From: an uncultured Eggerthellaceae bacterium
GTDB lineage: Bacteria > Actinomycetota > Coriobacteriia > Coriobacteriales > Eggerthellaceae
Assembly (NCBI GenBank): GCA_949450265.1
Contig: CASTMW010000009.1
Location: 1 to 28,758 of the forward strand
DNA: 28,758 nt
Direction: 5' to 3'
This document shows, in pieces, positions 18,463 through 25,581 of this stretch. Positions within the stretch are counted from its first letter, which is position 1; every line of letters begins with the position of its first letter. The position numbers and the translations under genes are program-made. The notes beneath the pieces were generated by a model. It made no database searches. It was not told the DNA's origin and saw nothing but the letters and a program-made list of their open reading frames with translations.

Positions 18463-19347
18463 ATGGTCCAAGATAAACCGAAGGATGCTATCCAGAAGCG
18501 CTCAGCGCCCTTGCCTGTCAAGGCTGCTAAGCGGATGACCGTTGGCGCGCTGGAAGCGGCGTTGCTGAGCGAGTTTCCGGCAGAGGACGCTGAGGATTGG
18601 GATCGCACTGGACTGTACGTGGGCGAGGCCGCAGTGCCGGTGCAGAAGGTGGCGGTGGCACTTGACCCCACGGTGACGGCCATCGCGCAGGCGTCCAGTG
18701 CGGGCGCGCAGGTCCTCATCACCCATCACCCCGCCTACCTGAGCGCCCCTGCCACGTTCGCCCCCGAGCCTTCGGCGGCCTTGTCTCCCGGAGCTGCCGT
18801 GTTCGCCGCTGTGCGCAACGGCGTGGCACTTATGGACTTCCATACCGCGCTCGACGTCAGCAAGCGGGGCAACGATGCGCTTCCGGCGCTTCTGGGTCTC
18901 AAGGCGACCGGCAAGGTGGCGCATCCCATCGCGCCTGGCGCGCGCAAGGGCTATGGACAGATATGCCGACCGGATGCGAAAGGGCTCACTGTGCAGCAGC
19001 TGGCTGCGCGGTGCACATCGGTGTTCGGCCGAGCGCCGCGCGTTTGGGGCGCAGACGACATGGCGCTTGCCACGGTGGTTGTTATGCCGGGCAGCGCAAG
19101 CGGCATAGGCGCCGATGTCCTGGCAAGCAGCGCACAGTGCTTGGTTTGCGGGGAGCTGAAGTACCACGAAGCGCTCGATCTGTCCCAAGCGGGCCTTGCC
19201 ATCGTGGAGCTGGGCCACGACCTGAGCGAGCTGCCGCTAGTGGCGGTTTTGGCGGACGCAATTGCGAAGGCAGGCGTGCCCCGTGATGTCATCATGCTCA
19301 TCGACCAATCCGAGAACTGGCACTATCCCGAAGCCATCCGTCTTTAG
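18463..19347 (+). CDS. Nif3-like dinuclear metal-centre protein (DUF34, YbgI/YqfO)
   Basis: A conserved protein of 294 aa with all expected metal ligands: His88-His89 (ITHHPAYL), Asp131 (DFHTALD), and His252 plus Glu256 (ELGHDLSE). DWDRTGLYVG and CGELKYHEALDLS are other family signatures. Relatives form hexameric toroids with two metal ions per subunit. Their role is unsettled; some are annotated as GTP cyclohydrolase I type 2 or metal-handling proteins. The first 25 residues are a lysine-rich extension. AAGGAG (18451-18456) six bases before the ATG fixes the start; the open frame back to 18418 is not needed. In many bacteria this gene precedes the zinc-ribbon gene found next. Confidence 0.9.
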   Translation: MVQDKPKDAIQKRSAPLPVKAAKRMTVGALEAALLSEFPAEDAEDWDRTGLYVGEAAVPVQKVAVALDPTVTAIAQASSAGAQVLITHHPAYLSAPATFAPEPSAALSPGAAVFAAVRNGVALMDFHTALDVSKRGNDALPALLGLKATGKVAHPIAPGARKGYGQICRPDAKGLTVQQLAARCTSVFGRAPRVWGADDMALATVVVMPGSASGIGADVLASSAQCLVCGELKYHEALDLSQAGLAIVELGHDLSELPLVAVLADAIAKAGVPRDVIMLIDQSENWHYPEAIRL

Positions 19348-19356
19348 TGGTATAGT
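19348..19356 (+). promoter_or_regulatory. Extended -10 promoter for the zinc-ribbon gene
   Basis: TGG-TATAGT directly follows the Nif3 stop. The predicted start near 19363 leaves a leader of about 30 bases, with AAGGGG (19377-19382) ten bases before the ATG at 19393. No -35 box is clear. Confidence 0.6.
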
Positions 19357-19392
19357 TGGACTGATACCGTACTGCGAAGGGGTGGTCAGCAT

Positions 19393-20115
19393 ATGCAGGC
19401 GAAGATGGATGATCTTGAAAGGCTCTTGGAAGCGCAATCGTTCGACCTTCAGATCATACATCTGAACAAGCAGTTGGCCGAACTGCCGCAACCGGCGCGC
19501 ATCGCCGATGCCCGCGCGAAGCGACAGGCCCTTCAGAAGAAGGCCGATCAGATAGCCACGCTGCACAAGGAAGCATCCAAGCGCCTGACGCGCATCGCTG
19601 ATGAGGATGCGTCCCTTGAGAAGAAGCAGCATGGCGTGCAGGCGGCCATCGATGCCGCCCAGGGCGATTACCGCAATGTGGAAGCGCGCACGAAGGAGCT
19701 GGCTGGCATCGCGAAGCGCCGTGAGACGCTCCAGGCCGAACATGCCGAGGCAGAGGCCGAGGCAACCAAGATCGAGGGCCTGCATCAGCAGGTGACCGCA
19801 GCGCTTGAGGATGTGAACCGTCTTGAAGCGCAAGCGATCGACGAGTTCCAACAACAGGGAGGCGCGCTCAAGAAGAGCGAAGCCGATCTGATCGCGAAGC
19901 GGGATGCGTGCCTTGCCGACGTTGACGCCGATCTGGTCAGCGAATATCGCAAGACCGCCGAGCGGTTGGGCAGCATCGCCATCGGCACGTTGGATGACGA
20001 TCGCTGCGGCATCTGCCGCTCGGTCATCGACGGCGGTCGCCTCATAGCCCTGCAGAATCAGGCACCGCTCGGCAGATGCCCCTCATGCCAACGCCTTCTG
20101 ATCATCAAGCTATAA
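19393..20115 (+). CDS. Coiled-coil protein with C4 zinc ribbon (COG1579)
   Basis: A 240-aa protein. Residues 1-180 or so are almost wholly charged heptads rich in Glu, Lys, Ala and Gln, forming a long antiparallel coiled coil. The C-terminus is a zinc ribbon with Cys205-x-x-Cys208 and Cys229-x-x-Cys232 (CGIC and CPSC). This is the layout of the COG1579/DUF164 family, whose exact role is not established; a nucleic-acid or scaffold function is often proposed. It follows the Nif3-like gene, an order seen in other bacteria. The stop codon lies in a TATAAT hexamer that might start a downstream RNA. Confidence 0.85.
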   Translation: MQAKMDDLERLLEAQSFDLQIIHLNKQLAELPQPARIADARAKRQALQKKADQIATLHKEASKRLTRIADEDASLEKKQHGVQAAIDAAQGDYRNVEARTKELAGIAKRRETLQAEHAEAEAEATKIEGLHQQVTAALEDVNRLEAQAIDEFQQQGGALKKSEADLIAKRDACLADVDADLVSEYRKTAERLGSIAIGTLDDDRCGICRSVIDGGRLIALQNQAPLGRCPSCQRLLIIKL

Positions 20116-20171
20116 TCTGTGCGCGGTCAAAGAACCGTTGAAATCCGTGCGCGGTCGCGTAGCCGCTGAAA
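20116..20171 (+). repeat. Two 28-nt tandem imperfect repeats with hairpins
   Basis: Units 20116-20143 and 20144-20171 are identical at 21 of 28 positions. Each holds a 5-bp stem with a 6-nt loop: GCGGT/ACCGT at 20123-20127 and 20134-20138, and GCGGT/GCCGC at 20151-20155 and 20162-20166. Four of the seven differences lie in the loops (counting the loop base run), and the two in the stems keep base pairing through G-U wobble. Confidence 0.75.
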
Positions 20172-20186
20172 AGAGAAGATGAAAAG

Positions 20187-20212
20187 AGAGAAGGCCCCGC
20201 AGGGCCTTCTCT
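20187..20212. terminator. Bidirectional intrinsic terminator between zinc-ribbon gene and rpmB
   Basis: AGAGAAGGCCC at 20187-20197 pairs perfectly with GGGCCTTCTCT at 20202-20212 around a CGCA tetraloop. It lies between two convergent genes. The A-rich run before it (GAAAAG) gives U residues for the minus-strand transcript, while the plus side has TTCG only, so it may work better for rpmB. Confidence 0.85.
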
Positions 20213-20236
20213 TCGATGTTCGGAATGTGGTGCGGC

Positions 20237-20428
20237 TTATGCGCGCTCCACCTTACCGGCCTTCATGCAGCTGGTGCAAACGCGCGCCTTGCGCACCTTG
20301 CCCTTCGTGTCGCGGATGGTGATCTTCTGCACGTTCGGGCGGAACACGCGATTGCTCACGCGATGTGAATGGCTGATGCTGCGACCAGCGACCGGGTGCT
20401 TTCCGCAAATCTCGCAAACCTGTGACAT
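20237..20428 (-). CDS. rpmB: 50S ribosomal protein L28, zinc-binding form
   Basis: A 63-aa ribosomal protein. CEICGKHPVAGRSISHSHR and RPNVQKITI are clear L28 signatures. Cys5 and Cys8 plus Cys51 and Cys54 make two CxxC pairs, so this is the C+ type that binds zinc. Such L28 copies often have a zinc-free paralogue under Zur control elsewhere in the genome; none is in the window. AGGAG lies shortly before the ATG on the minus strand. It is transcribed against the asp23-fakA unit, as rpmB is beside yloU-yloV in Bacillus. Confidence 0.97.
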   Translation of the reverse strand: MSQVCEICGKHPVAGRSISHSHRVSNRVFRPNVQKITIRDTKGKVRKARVCTSCMKAGKVERA

Positions 20429-20483
20429 ATTCTTATCTCCTATGAGCGCATGGCAAAAGAGCCGATTCGTCGATAGCTGCCCA

Positions 20484-20492
20484 ACTATATCA
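20484..20492 (-). promoter_or_regulatory. Extended -10 promoter for rpmB
   Basis: On the minus strand this reads TGA-TATAGT. The start would be near 20477, giving a leader of about 49 bases. No -35 match is seen. Confidence 0.6.
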
Positions 20493-20551
20493 CAGCGAGG
20501 CGTCGTTGGGACCGAGAATTTGTCGGAGGCAAGCTCTGCACATGATGGGCG

Positions 20552-20599
20552 GACAGCAACATGGCGGCAGGTTGGACAAGCGGGATGCCGCCTCCTGTC
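20552..20599. repeat. Nested inverted repeat upstream of the asp23 promoter
   Basis: GGCGGCA (20563-20569) and TGCCGCC (20586-20592) pair perfectly. An outer pair GACAG (20552-20556) and CTGTC (20595-20599) surrounds them. The right arms occupy the position where a -35 box would stand for the -10 at 20609-20614, so an operator for the asp23-fakA-recG-rsmD unit is possible. Confidence 0.45.
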
Positions 20600-20608
20600 A
20601 GCATGGGG

Positions 20609-20614
20609 TATACT
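20609..20614 (+). promoter_or_regulatory. -10 box for the asp23-fakA-recG-rsmD unit
   Basis: TATACT gives a predicted start near 20621 and a leader of about 50 bases. In that leader GGCGC-TTCG-GCGCC (20640-20653) forms a stable UUCG hairpin just before AGGAG at 20662-20666. Confidence 0.5.
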
Positions 20615-20670
20615 TGGGCAGATGTCCTGCTTTTGGAACGGCGCTTCGGCGCCCGGTGGAGAGGAGTCTC

Positions 20671-21018
20671 ATGGACGGGTCGATCCCAGGCGATCTGCAC
20701 GTTGCCAATGACGTGTTGGCCGATATCGTGGGCAATGCCGCCATGGAATGCTATGGGATAGTCGGCATGACCGCCCCTAATGCCGTGGATGGCATCGCGA
20801 AGATCCTTCCCAAGTCGCGGCTGCGTCGCGGCGTGGTGGTAAGCCCGCAAGAGGGCGGCGTGAAGGTGGATCTCTACGTTGTGATCGAGTACGGCACCAC
20901 CATCCAGACCGTCTCGCAGAACCTGCGCGACCAGGTCTCGTTCGCGTTGAAGGAATATGCGCGCGTTGCCGCCTGCGATGTGGAAGTTCACGTGCAGGAT
21001 GTGAAGGTGCGCGGCTAG
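20671..21018 (+). CDS. Asp23/Gls24 family envelope stress response protein
   Basis: A small protein of 115 aa with the Asp23/Gls24 fold: IVGNAAMECYGIVGM, then VDLYVVIEYGTTIQTV and VSFALKEYA. In Firmicutes the YloU type sits directly before the DAK2-domain gene, as here, and relatives are tied to membrane or fatty-acid homeostasis. The ATG at 20671 has AGGAG four bases upstream; the open frame before it shows no family similarity and contains the promoter. Confidence 0.9.
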   Translation: MDGSIPGDLHVANDVLADIVGNAAMECYGIVGMTAPNAVDGIAKILPKSRLRRGVVVSPQEGGVKVDLYVVIEYGTTIQTVSQNLRDQVSFALKEYARVAACDVEVHVQDVKVRG

Positions 21019-21051
21019 GTGCAGCACAGATAGGACTCTAAGGAGTATTCG

Positions 21052-22680
21052 ATGCCCAGCAAGTATTCACCACAGCAGATGCTCGGAGCCATCGCGTTCG
21101 CCAGCCGTGTGCTGGATGAGCGCAAGGAAGAGGTGAACCGGCTCAACGTGTTTCCTGTGCCCGATGGCGACACGGGCACCAACATGTCGCTCACCATCAA
21201 GAGTGTGGTGGACAATATCCAAGCGCTGTCCCTGTCATCCACGAACGCCGACGTGCTCAAAGCCATCACCACCGGCGCGCTCATGGGGGCGCGCGGCAAT
21301 TCTGGCGTCATCACCTCGCAGATCCTACGCGGGTTCTGCGAAGGGACCGTCGACCATACCGAATTGAACACCGATGTGCTGAACAGCGCGTTCCGGAAGG
21401 CCGAAGAGGTGGCGTTCCAAGCGGTGCGCAAACCGGTCGAAGGGACCATCCTGACAGTGCTGCGCGATTCGGCCGCAGCGGCCGCTCGTGCTGCTGAAGA
21501 GCACCTGCCGGTGGACGAAGCGCTCCAAGCCATCGTGGATGAGGCATATGCGTCGGTGCAGCGCACACCTGATTTCCTGCCGGTCTTGAAGGAGAACGGC
21601 GTGGTCGATGCAGGCGGTTTCGGTCTGGCCATCCTCTTCGACGCGTTCACCGCGGCGCTGTCGGGGAAGGGTGAGCCGGTCGGGCTCTCGTTCGGCATCG
21701 GTTCGGTGGCTCCCAAGGTGGAGATCGAGCAGATCGACGATTGGGAAGATGCTAACTACCGCTACTGCAACGAGTTCTTGGTCGATTCGGATACCCTCGA
21801 TACGGCCGAGGCGCTCGATTTCCTGGGAACCATGGGGGATTGCGAGCTGTGCGTGGGGTCCGCGCCAAAGTTCAAGGTGCACGTGCATTCTAACGAGCCC
21901 AACAAGGTGCTCGAATACTTTCTCGATCGCGGGCAGATCTCCGAGGTCCACATCCATAATATGGAGCTGCAATCGGCTGACCGCAGCCAGAAGCTCGCCC
22001 AAGAAGAGCAGGAGAGCCATAAGTCCATCGGCGTGGTGGCCGTTGCCAATGGCGCGGGCAACGAGGCTATCCTGAAGAGCTTGGGGGTCGATGTGGTGGT
22101 CAGCGGTGGCCAGACGATGAACCCTTCCACCAAGGACCTGATCGATGCGGCTGCCTCCGTGCATGCGGATGCCGTCCTCTTCCTGCCGAACAACTCCAAC
22201 ATCATCATGGCCGCGAACAGTGCATGCGAGCTGGCCGAGAAGCCCTGTGGGGTGGTTCCCACCAAGAGCGTACCGCAGGCGTTCGCGGCGCTGTTCGCTC
22301 TTGATGAGAATGCGACGCTACAGGAGAACATCGTGGCAATGTCAGACGCGTTCGCCGAAGTGCGCACGGGCGAGGTGACCACGGCGGTGAAGGATTCCAA
22401 GGATGCCGAGGGCAATCCTATCGCGCAAGGCGACATCATCGGCATAGCGGATGGGTCCATCTGTGCGGTCGGGTCCGATGTTGCTGAGGTGGTCATGGAT
22501 CTGCTGTCCAAGATGGATGCCGCGGAGTTCGACAACTGCACGCTCTTGGCGGGCGAGAGCATGGACGACGAAGCGCTGGCGGCCATCGCCGCTCGTGTCG
22601 AGGAAGCCTTCGATGAGCTGGAGGTGGATCCTCAGCGCGGCGACCAACCGCTCTATCCGATGGTCCTCTCGCTTGAGTAG
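21052..22680 (+). CDS. fakA: DAK2-domain fatty acid kinase ATP-binding subunit (FakA/YloV)
   Basis: A 542-aa protein. The N-terminal DAK2 (DhaL) domain has NVFPVPDGDTGTNM, where Asp38 and Asp40 hold Mg-ATP, and LMGARGNSGVITSQILRGF. A middle domain (NEFLVDSDTLDTAEALDFL, SAPKFKVHVHSNEP) and a C-terminal domain of the YloV family follow. With a FakB (DegV-like) carrier, FakA phosphorylates exogenous fatty acids to acyl-phosphate, the acyl donor for PlsY, which is also encoded in this window. FakB is not seen here. AAGGAG at 21040-21045 is six bases before the ATG. recG begins 43 bases after the stop. Confidence 0.92.
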   Translation: MPSKYSPQQMLGAIAFASRVLDERKEEVNRLNVFPVPDGDTGTNMSLTIKSVVDNIQALSLSSTNADVLKAITTGALMGARGNSGVITSQILRGFCEGTVDHTELNTDVLNSAFRKAEEVAFQAVRKPVEGTILTVLRDSAAAAARAAEEHLPVDEALQAIVDEAYASVQRTPDFLPVLKENGVVDAGGFGLAILFDAFTAALSGKGEPVGLSFGIGSVAPKVEIEQIDDWEDANYRYCNEFLVDSDTLDTAEALDFLGTMGDCELCVGSAPKFKVHVHSNEPNKVLEYFLDRGQISEVHIHNMELQSADRSQKLAQEEQESHKSIGVVAVANGAGNEAILKSLGVDVVVSGGQTMNPSTKDLIDAAASVHADAVLFLPNNSNIIMAANSACELAEKPCGVVPTKSVPQAFAALFALDENATLQENIVAMSDAFAEVRTGEVTTAVKDSKDAEGNPIAQGDIIGIADGSICAVGSDVAEVVMDLLSKMDAAEFDNCTLLAGESMDDEALAAIAARVEEAFDELEVDPQRGDQPLYPMVLSLE

Positions 22681-22723
22681 GGATCGCATCGGGAACGGAA
22701 GGCGGCTGCAGGCTACGCTCGCC

Positions 22724-24868
22724 ATGGACGAGCCGGTCACTGCGGTGCCAGGCGTTCGCGAACGGCGGGCGGCCGATCTTCATCGGATGGGCATCCGACG
22801 GGTGCGCGATCTGCTGGTGAACTATCCGCGCCGCTACATCGACATGAGCGAGGTGCGCACCATCGCCGACGCGCGCATCGGGTCGCTCGTGACCATAGCG
22901 GGCAGCGTGCATGAGGTGAAGGTCAAGCGGCCACGGCGCAACCTGCATATCGTGGAGATCACTGTGGTGGATGGCACGGCCACGCTGATCGTGACCGCAT
23001 TCAATCAACGATGGTTGGCCGATAAGCTCTCAGCGGGCATGCGTGTGGCGCTCTCGGGCAAGTTGGAGTTCGATTACGGCTTCAAGCGCATGACCAACCC
23101 CACTATCGAACCGATCGAAGGAGAGGCAAGTGGCCTGATCCTTCCTGTTCATCCGGCATCGGGAAAGGTGTCTCCCCAGCAGATGCGCACGCTCATCAAG
23201 AGCGCGCTGGCGCTGACCGCGGGGCTCTTCGATCCGCTGCCGTTGGAGCTTCGGCTCAAGTATCGCCTGATGAGCCGCGGGATGGCGCTGCGCTGCGTTC
23301 ACTTTCCGACCAGCATGGACGAGGCGGCGGCAGCGCGCAGGCGTTTGGCCTTCGAAGAGATCCTGTTGGTGCAGCTGCTTATGATGACCGAGAGCCGTCG
23401 GCGCTCGGCGGGCCTTGAGACCACCGCACACGTCGTCGATGGCCCGCATGTGCGTGCGCTTGCCGAAGCGCTGCCGTTCGCATTGACGCGCGATCAGGCT
23501 GCTGCGCGCGATGACCTACTGTGCGCGATGGCTGATCAGGGCGCTGCGAACCATATGATCTTGGGCGATGTGGGAACGGGTAAGACCGCGGTTGCGGCGT
23601 TCGGCATGGCGGCGGCGGCCGATTCGGGTGGTCAGGCGCTCGTGCTGGCCCCGACCGAGGTGCTGGCCGAGCAGCATCGCAAGAGCCTGGGCGCCCTGCT
23701 CGAAGCGGCTGGCTTGCGCGTTGCGCTCCTGACAGGATCGACGCCTGCCGACGAGCGCGCTTCGATCGTGGATGGCTTGGCATCGGGCGCCATAGATGTG
23801 CTGATCGGGACCCATGCGCTCATGGAGGACGATGTTCGCCCGGTACGCTGCACGCTGGTGGTCATCGATGAGCAACAGCGCTTCGGGGTCGACCAGCGTG
23901 CGCGGCTCCTTGCGAAGGGTAGCGCCCCTGATGCGCTCTATCTGACGGCGACACCCATCCCGCGCTCGCTCGCCTTGGCGCTGTTCGGCAACTTAACGCT
24001 CTCCTACATCCACGAGCGGCCCTTAGCGGGCTCGGGCAGGACCACGACGGTGGTGTCGAAGGACGATCGGGGGGTCGCCTATGATGCGGCCAAGCAAGCG
24101 CTGGCTCGGGGAGAGCAGGTCTATGTGGTCTGCGCGCTGATCGGCCTGGATGCCCAAGAGCGCAAAGCGGCGGCCGGGCGCGGTCGCGACGAGGAAGACG
24201 AGGCCTATTATCCCGAAGTGGCCATCGAAGGCACCTCGGGTGATCCCGATGCGGGCCTGACCGCTGCGGTGAACGAAGCGTCGTTCTTGCGTACGAACAT
24301 CTTCCCGGACCATCAGGTGGAACTGCTGCATGGCAGCATGCCCTCCGATGAGAAGCGCGCGGTGATGCAGCGCTTCGCGGCGGGCGAGGTGGAGGTGCTG
24401 GTGACGACCACCGTGGTGGAAGTGGGTGTGGATGTGCCCAACGCCACCGTAATGATCATCGAGGATGCCGATCGCTTCGGATTGGCCCAGTTGCATCAGC
24501 TGCGCGGGCGTGTGGGGCGCGGAGACAAGGCCGGTCAGGTGTATCTGGTCTCAGCTTCGAAGAAGCGGCCAGCGCTCGATCGCTTACGCGCGCTCGTGCG
24601 CACTGATGATGGGTTCGAGCTTGCCGAAGAGGACCTCGCTTTGCGCCGCGAAGGCGATATTCTGGGTAATCGGCAGTCGGGTGCATCGGCGATGCGCCTC
24701 GTGAACGTGGTGCGCGATGCGGCCATGATAGAGGAAGCCCATGCGTGCGCTGCTGCGATCCTGGCGGCCGACCCTGCGCTGGATGCGCCCTCTGATGCTG
24801 CCCTGGCGCGCGAGATGCGCGCAGTGTTCTCGGCGGAGCGCTGCGAATATACGGTGGTAGGGGGCTGA
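22724..24868 (+). CDS. recG: ATP-dependent DNA helicase RecG
   Basis: A 714-aa superfamily-2 helicase that remodels stalled forks and Holliday junctions. The N-terminal wedge has VPGVRERRAADLHRMGI and LLVNYPRRYIDM. Helicase motifs seen are LGDVGTGKT with Lys287, APTEVLAEQH, DEQQRFGV (382-389), TATPIPRSLAL, TTVVEVGVDVPNAT and QLRGRVGRG. Motif II usually reads DEQHRFGV; here His is Gln385. I place the start at the ATG at 22724, because RecG proteins begin shortly before the GVG-like motif; it lacks a clear ribosome binding site, and an in-frame TTG at 22673 is an alternative. rsmD begins 2 bases after the stop. Confidence 0.95.
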   Translation: MDEPVTAVPGVRERRAADLHRMGIRRVRDLLVNYPRRYIDMSEVRTIADARIGSLVTIAGSVHEVKVKRPRRNLHIVEITVVDGTATLIVTAFNQRWLADKLSAGMRVALSGKLEFDYGFKRMTNPTIEPIEGEASGLILPVHPASGKVSPQQMRTLIKSALALTAGLFDPLPLELRLKYRLMSRGMALRCVHFPTSMDEAAAARRRLAFEEILLVQLLMMTESRRRSAGLETTAHVVDGPHVRALAEALPFALTRDQAAARDDLLCAMADQGAANHMILGDVGTGKTAVAAFGMAAAADSGGQALVLAPTEVLAEQHRKSLGALLEAAGLRVALLTGSTPADERASIVDGLASGAIDVLIGTHALMEDDVRPVRCTLVVIDEQQRFGVDQRARLLAKGSAPDALYLTATPIPRSLALALFGNLTLSYIHERPLAGSGRTTTVVSKDDRGVAYDAAKQALARGEQVYVVCALIGLDAQERKAAAGRGRDEEDEAYYPEVAIEGTSGDPDAGLTAAVNEASFLRTNIFPDHQVELLHGSMPSDEKRAVMQRFAAGEVEVLVTTTVVEVGVDVPNATVMIIEDADRFGLAQLHQLRGRVGRGDKAGQVYLVSASKKRPALDRLRALVRTDDGFELAEEDLALRREGDILGNRQSGASAMRLVNVVRDAAMIEEAHACAAAILAADPALDAPSDAALAREMRAVFSAERCEYTVVGG

Positions 24869-24870
24869 AG

Positions 24871-25455
24871 ATGGGTGATGTGCGCATCATCGGTGGCCAG
24901 TACGGAAGCCGCCGCATCCGCGTGCCAGCCTCCGTGGCGCGCCCCACCACCGATCGGGTGCGTGAGTCGCTGTTCAGCAGTCTGGAGAGCAGGCTCGGCG
25001 GTTTCAAGGGCGTGCGGGTCTTGGATGCGTTCGCAGGCAGCGGTGCCTTAGGTCTGGAAGCGGTGAGCCGCGGGGCTTCGTTTGCATGCTTGGTCGAGCG
25101 GGATCCGCAAGCTGCGAAGACGGTGTCGGCCAACATGCGCTCTTTAGGCTGTGGCTTAGAGAGCGTGCGCCTTCTTCGCGCCGATGCCCTTGCGAATGCC
25201 GAGCGCATCGCCTTGCAAGGACCCTACGATGTGGTCTTCCTGGATCCGCCCTATGTAATGGAGCCCTGTGTGATCCGTGCGTTCTTGGATGAGCTGGCAG
25301 CGGCGCAGGCGCTGCAATCCCAGACGCTCATCGTGTACGAGCATGTCGACGAAGCCGCATCGGCCGTTGCGCGAGCATTTTCGGAAAGCCCTTTTCCCAT
25401 CGTGCAGGAGCGGCGCTGGGGCAAGACCAGGATGACCCTGTTGCAGCCACGTTGA
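24871..25455 (+). CDS. rsmD: 16S rRNA (guanine(966)-N2)-methyltransferase
   Basis: This 194-aa SAM enzyme methylates G966 of 16S rRNA. The start RIIGGQYGSRRI and RPTTDRVRESLFSSL are strong RsmD signatures. The SAM site is DAFAGSGALGLEAVSRGA, and the catalytic motif is LDPPY with Asp125. The recG-rsmD order is common, and in many Gram-positive genomes coaD (phosphopantetheine adenylyltransferase) comes next; here a surface-protein cassette follows instead. No strong terminator is visible after the gene. Confidence 0.95.
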   Translation: MGDVRIIGGQYGSRRIRVPASVARPTTDRVRESLFSSLESRLGGFKGVRVLDAFAGSGALGLEAVSRGASFACLVERDPQAAKTVSANMRSLGCGLESVRLLRADALANAERIALQGPYDVVFLDPPYVMEPCVIRAFLDELAAAQALQSQTLIVYEHVDEAASAVARAFSESPFPIVQERRWGKTRMTLLQPR

Positions 25456-25497
25456 TCGTACCTTGCCTCCATCGTCCAACTAACGTTGATCTCTGGG

Positions 25498-25528
25498 TTG
25501 ACAAAAGTGCTTGGGGGGGGGGTATCGT
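25498..25528 (+). promoter_or_regulatory. Promoter with poly-G spacer upstream of the SPKTG protein
   Basis: TTGACA (25498-25503), a perfect -35 box, and TATCGT (25523-25528) are 19 bp apart. The spacer ends in ten G. Seventeen base pairs is the usual optimum, so loss of one or two G would strengthen the promoter. The predicted start near 25535 gives a leader of about 47 bases with GAAAGG at 25567-25572. Confidence 0.65.
25513..25522 (+). repeat. Homopolymer of ten G
   Basis: The run lies inside the promoter spacer, directly next to the -10 box. It is the longest single-base run noticed in the window. Such runs slip during replication. Confidence 0.95.
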
Positions 25529-25581
25529 CTTTTTTGCATGTGTTCGTGCATCTTTGAAACGTACAAGAAAGGTAAGAAGGT

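Larger units (their letters stand above)
20111..20215 (+). ncRNA. Candidate small RNA with twin hairpins and terminator
   Basis: A perfect TATAAT (20111-20116) overlaps the stop of the zinc-ribbon gene. It is followed by two 28-nt tandem repeats, each forming a 5-bp hairpin, and by a strong terminator hairpin ending at 20212. A transcript of about 95 nt would result. There is no good -35 box or TGn extension, so the region could also simply be the 3' UTR of the upstream gene. Confidence 0.35.
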
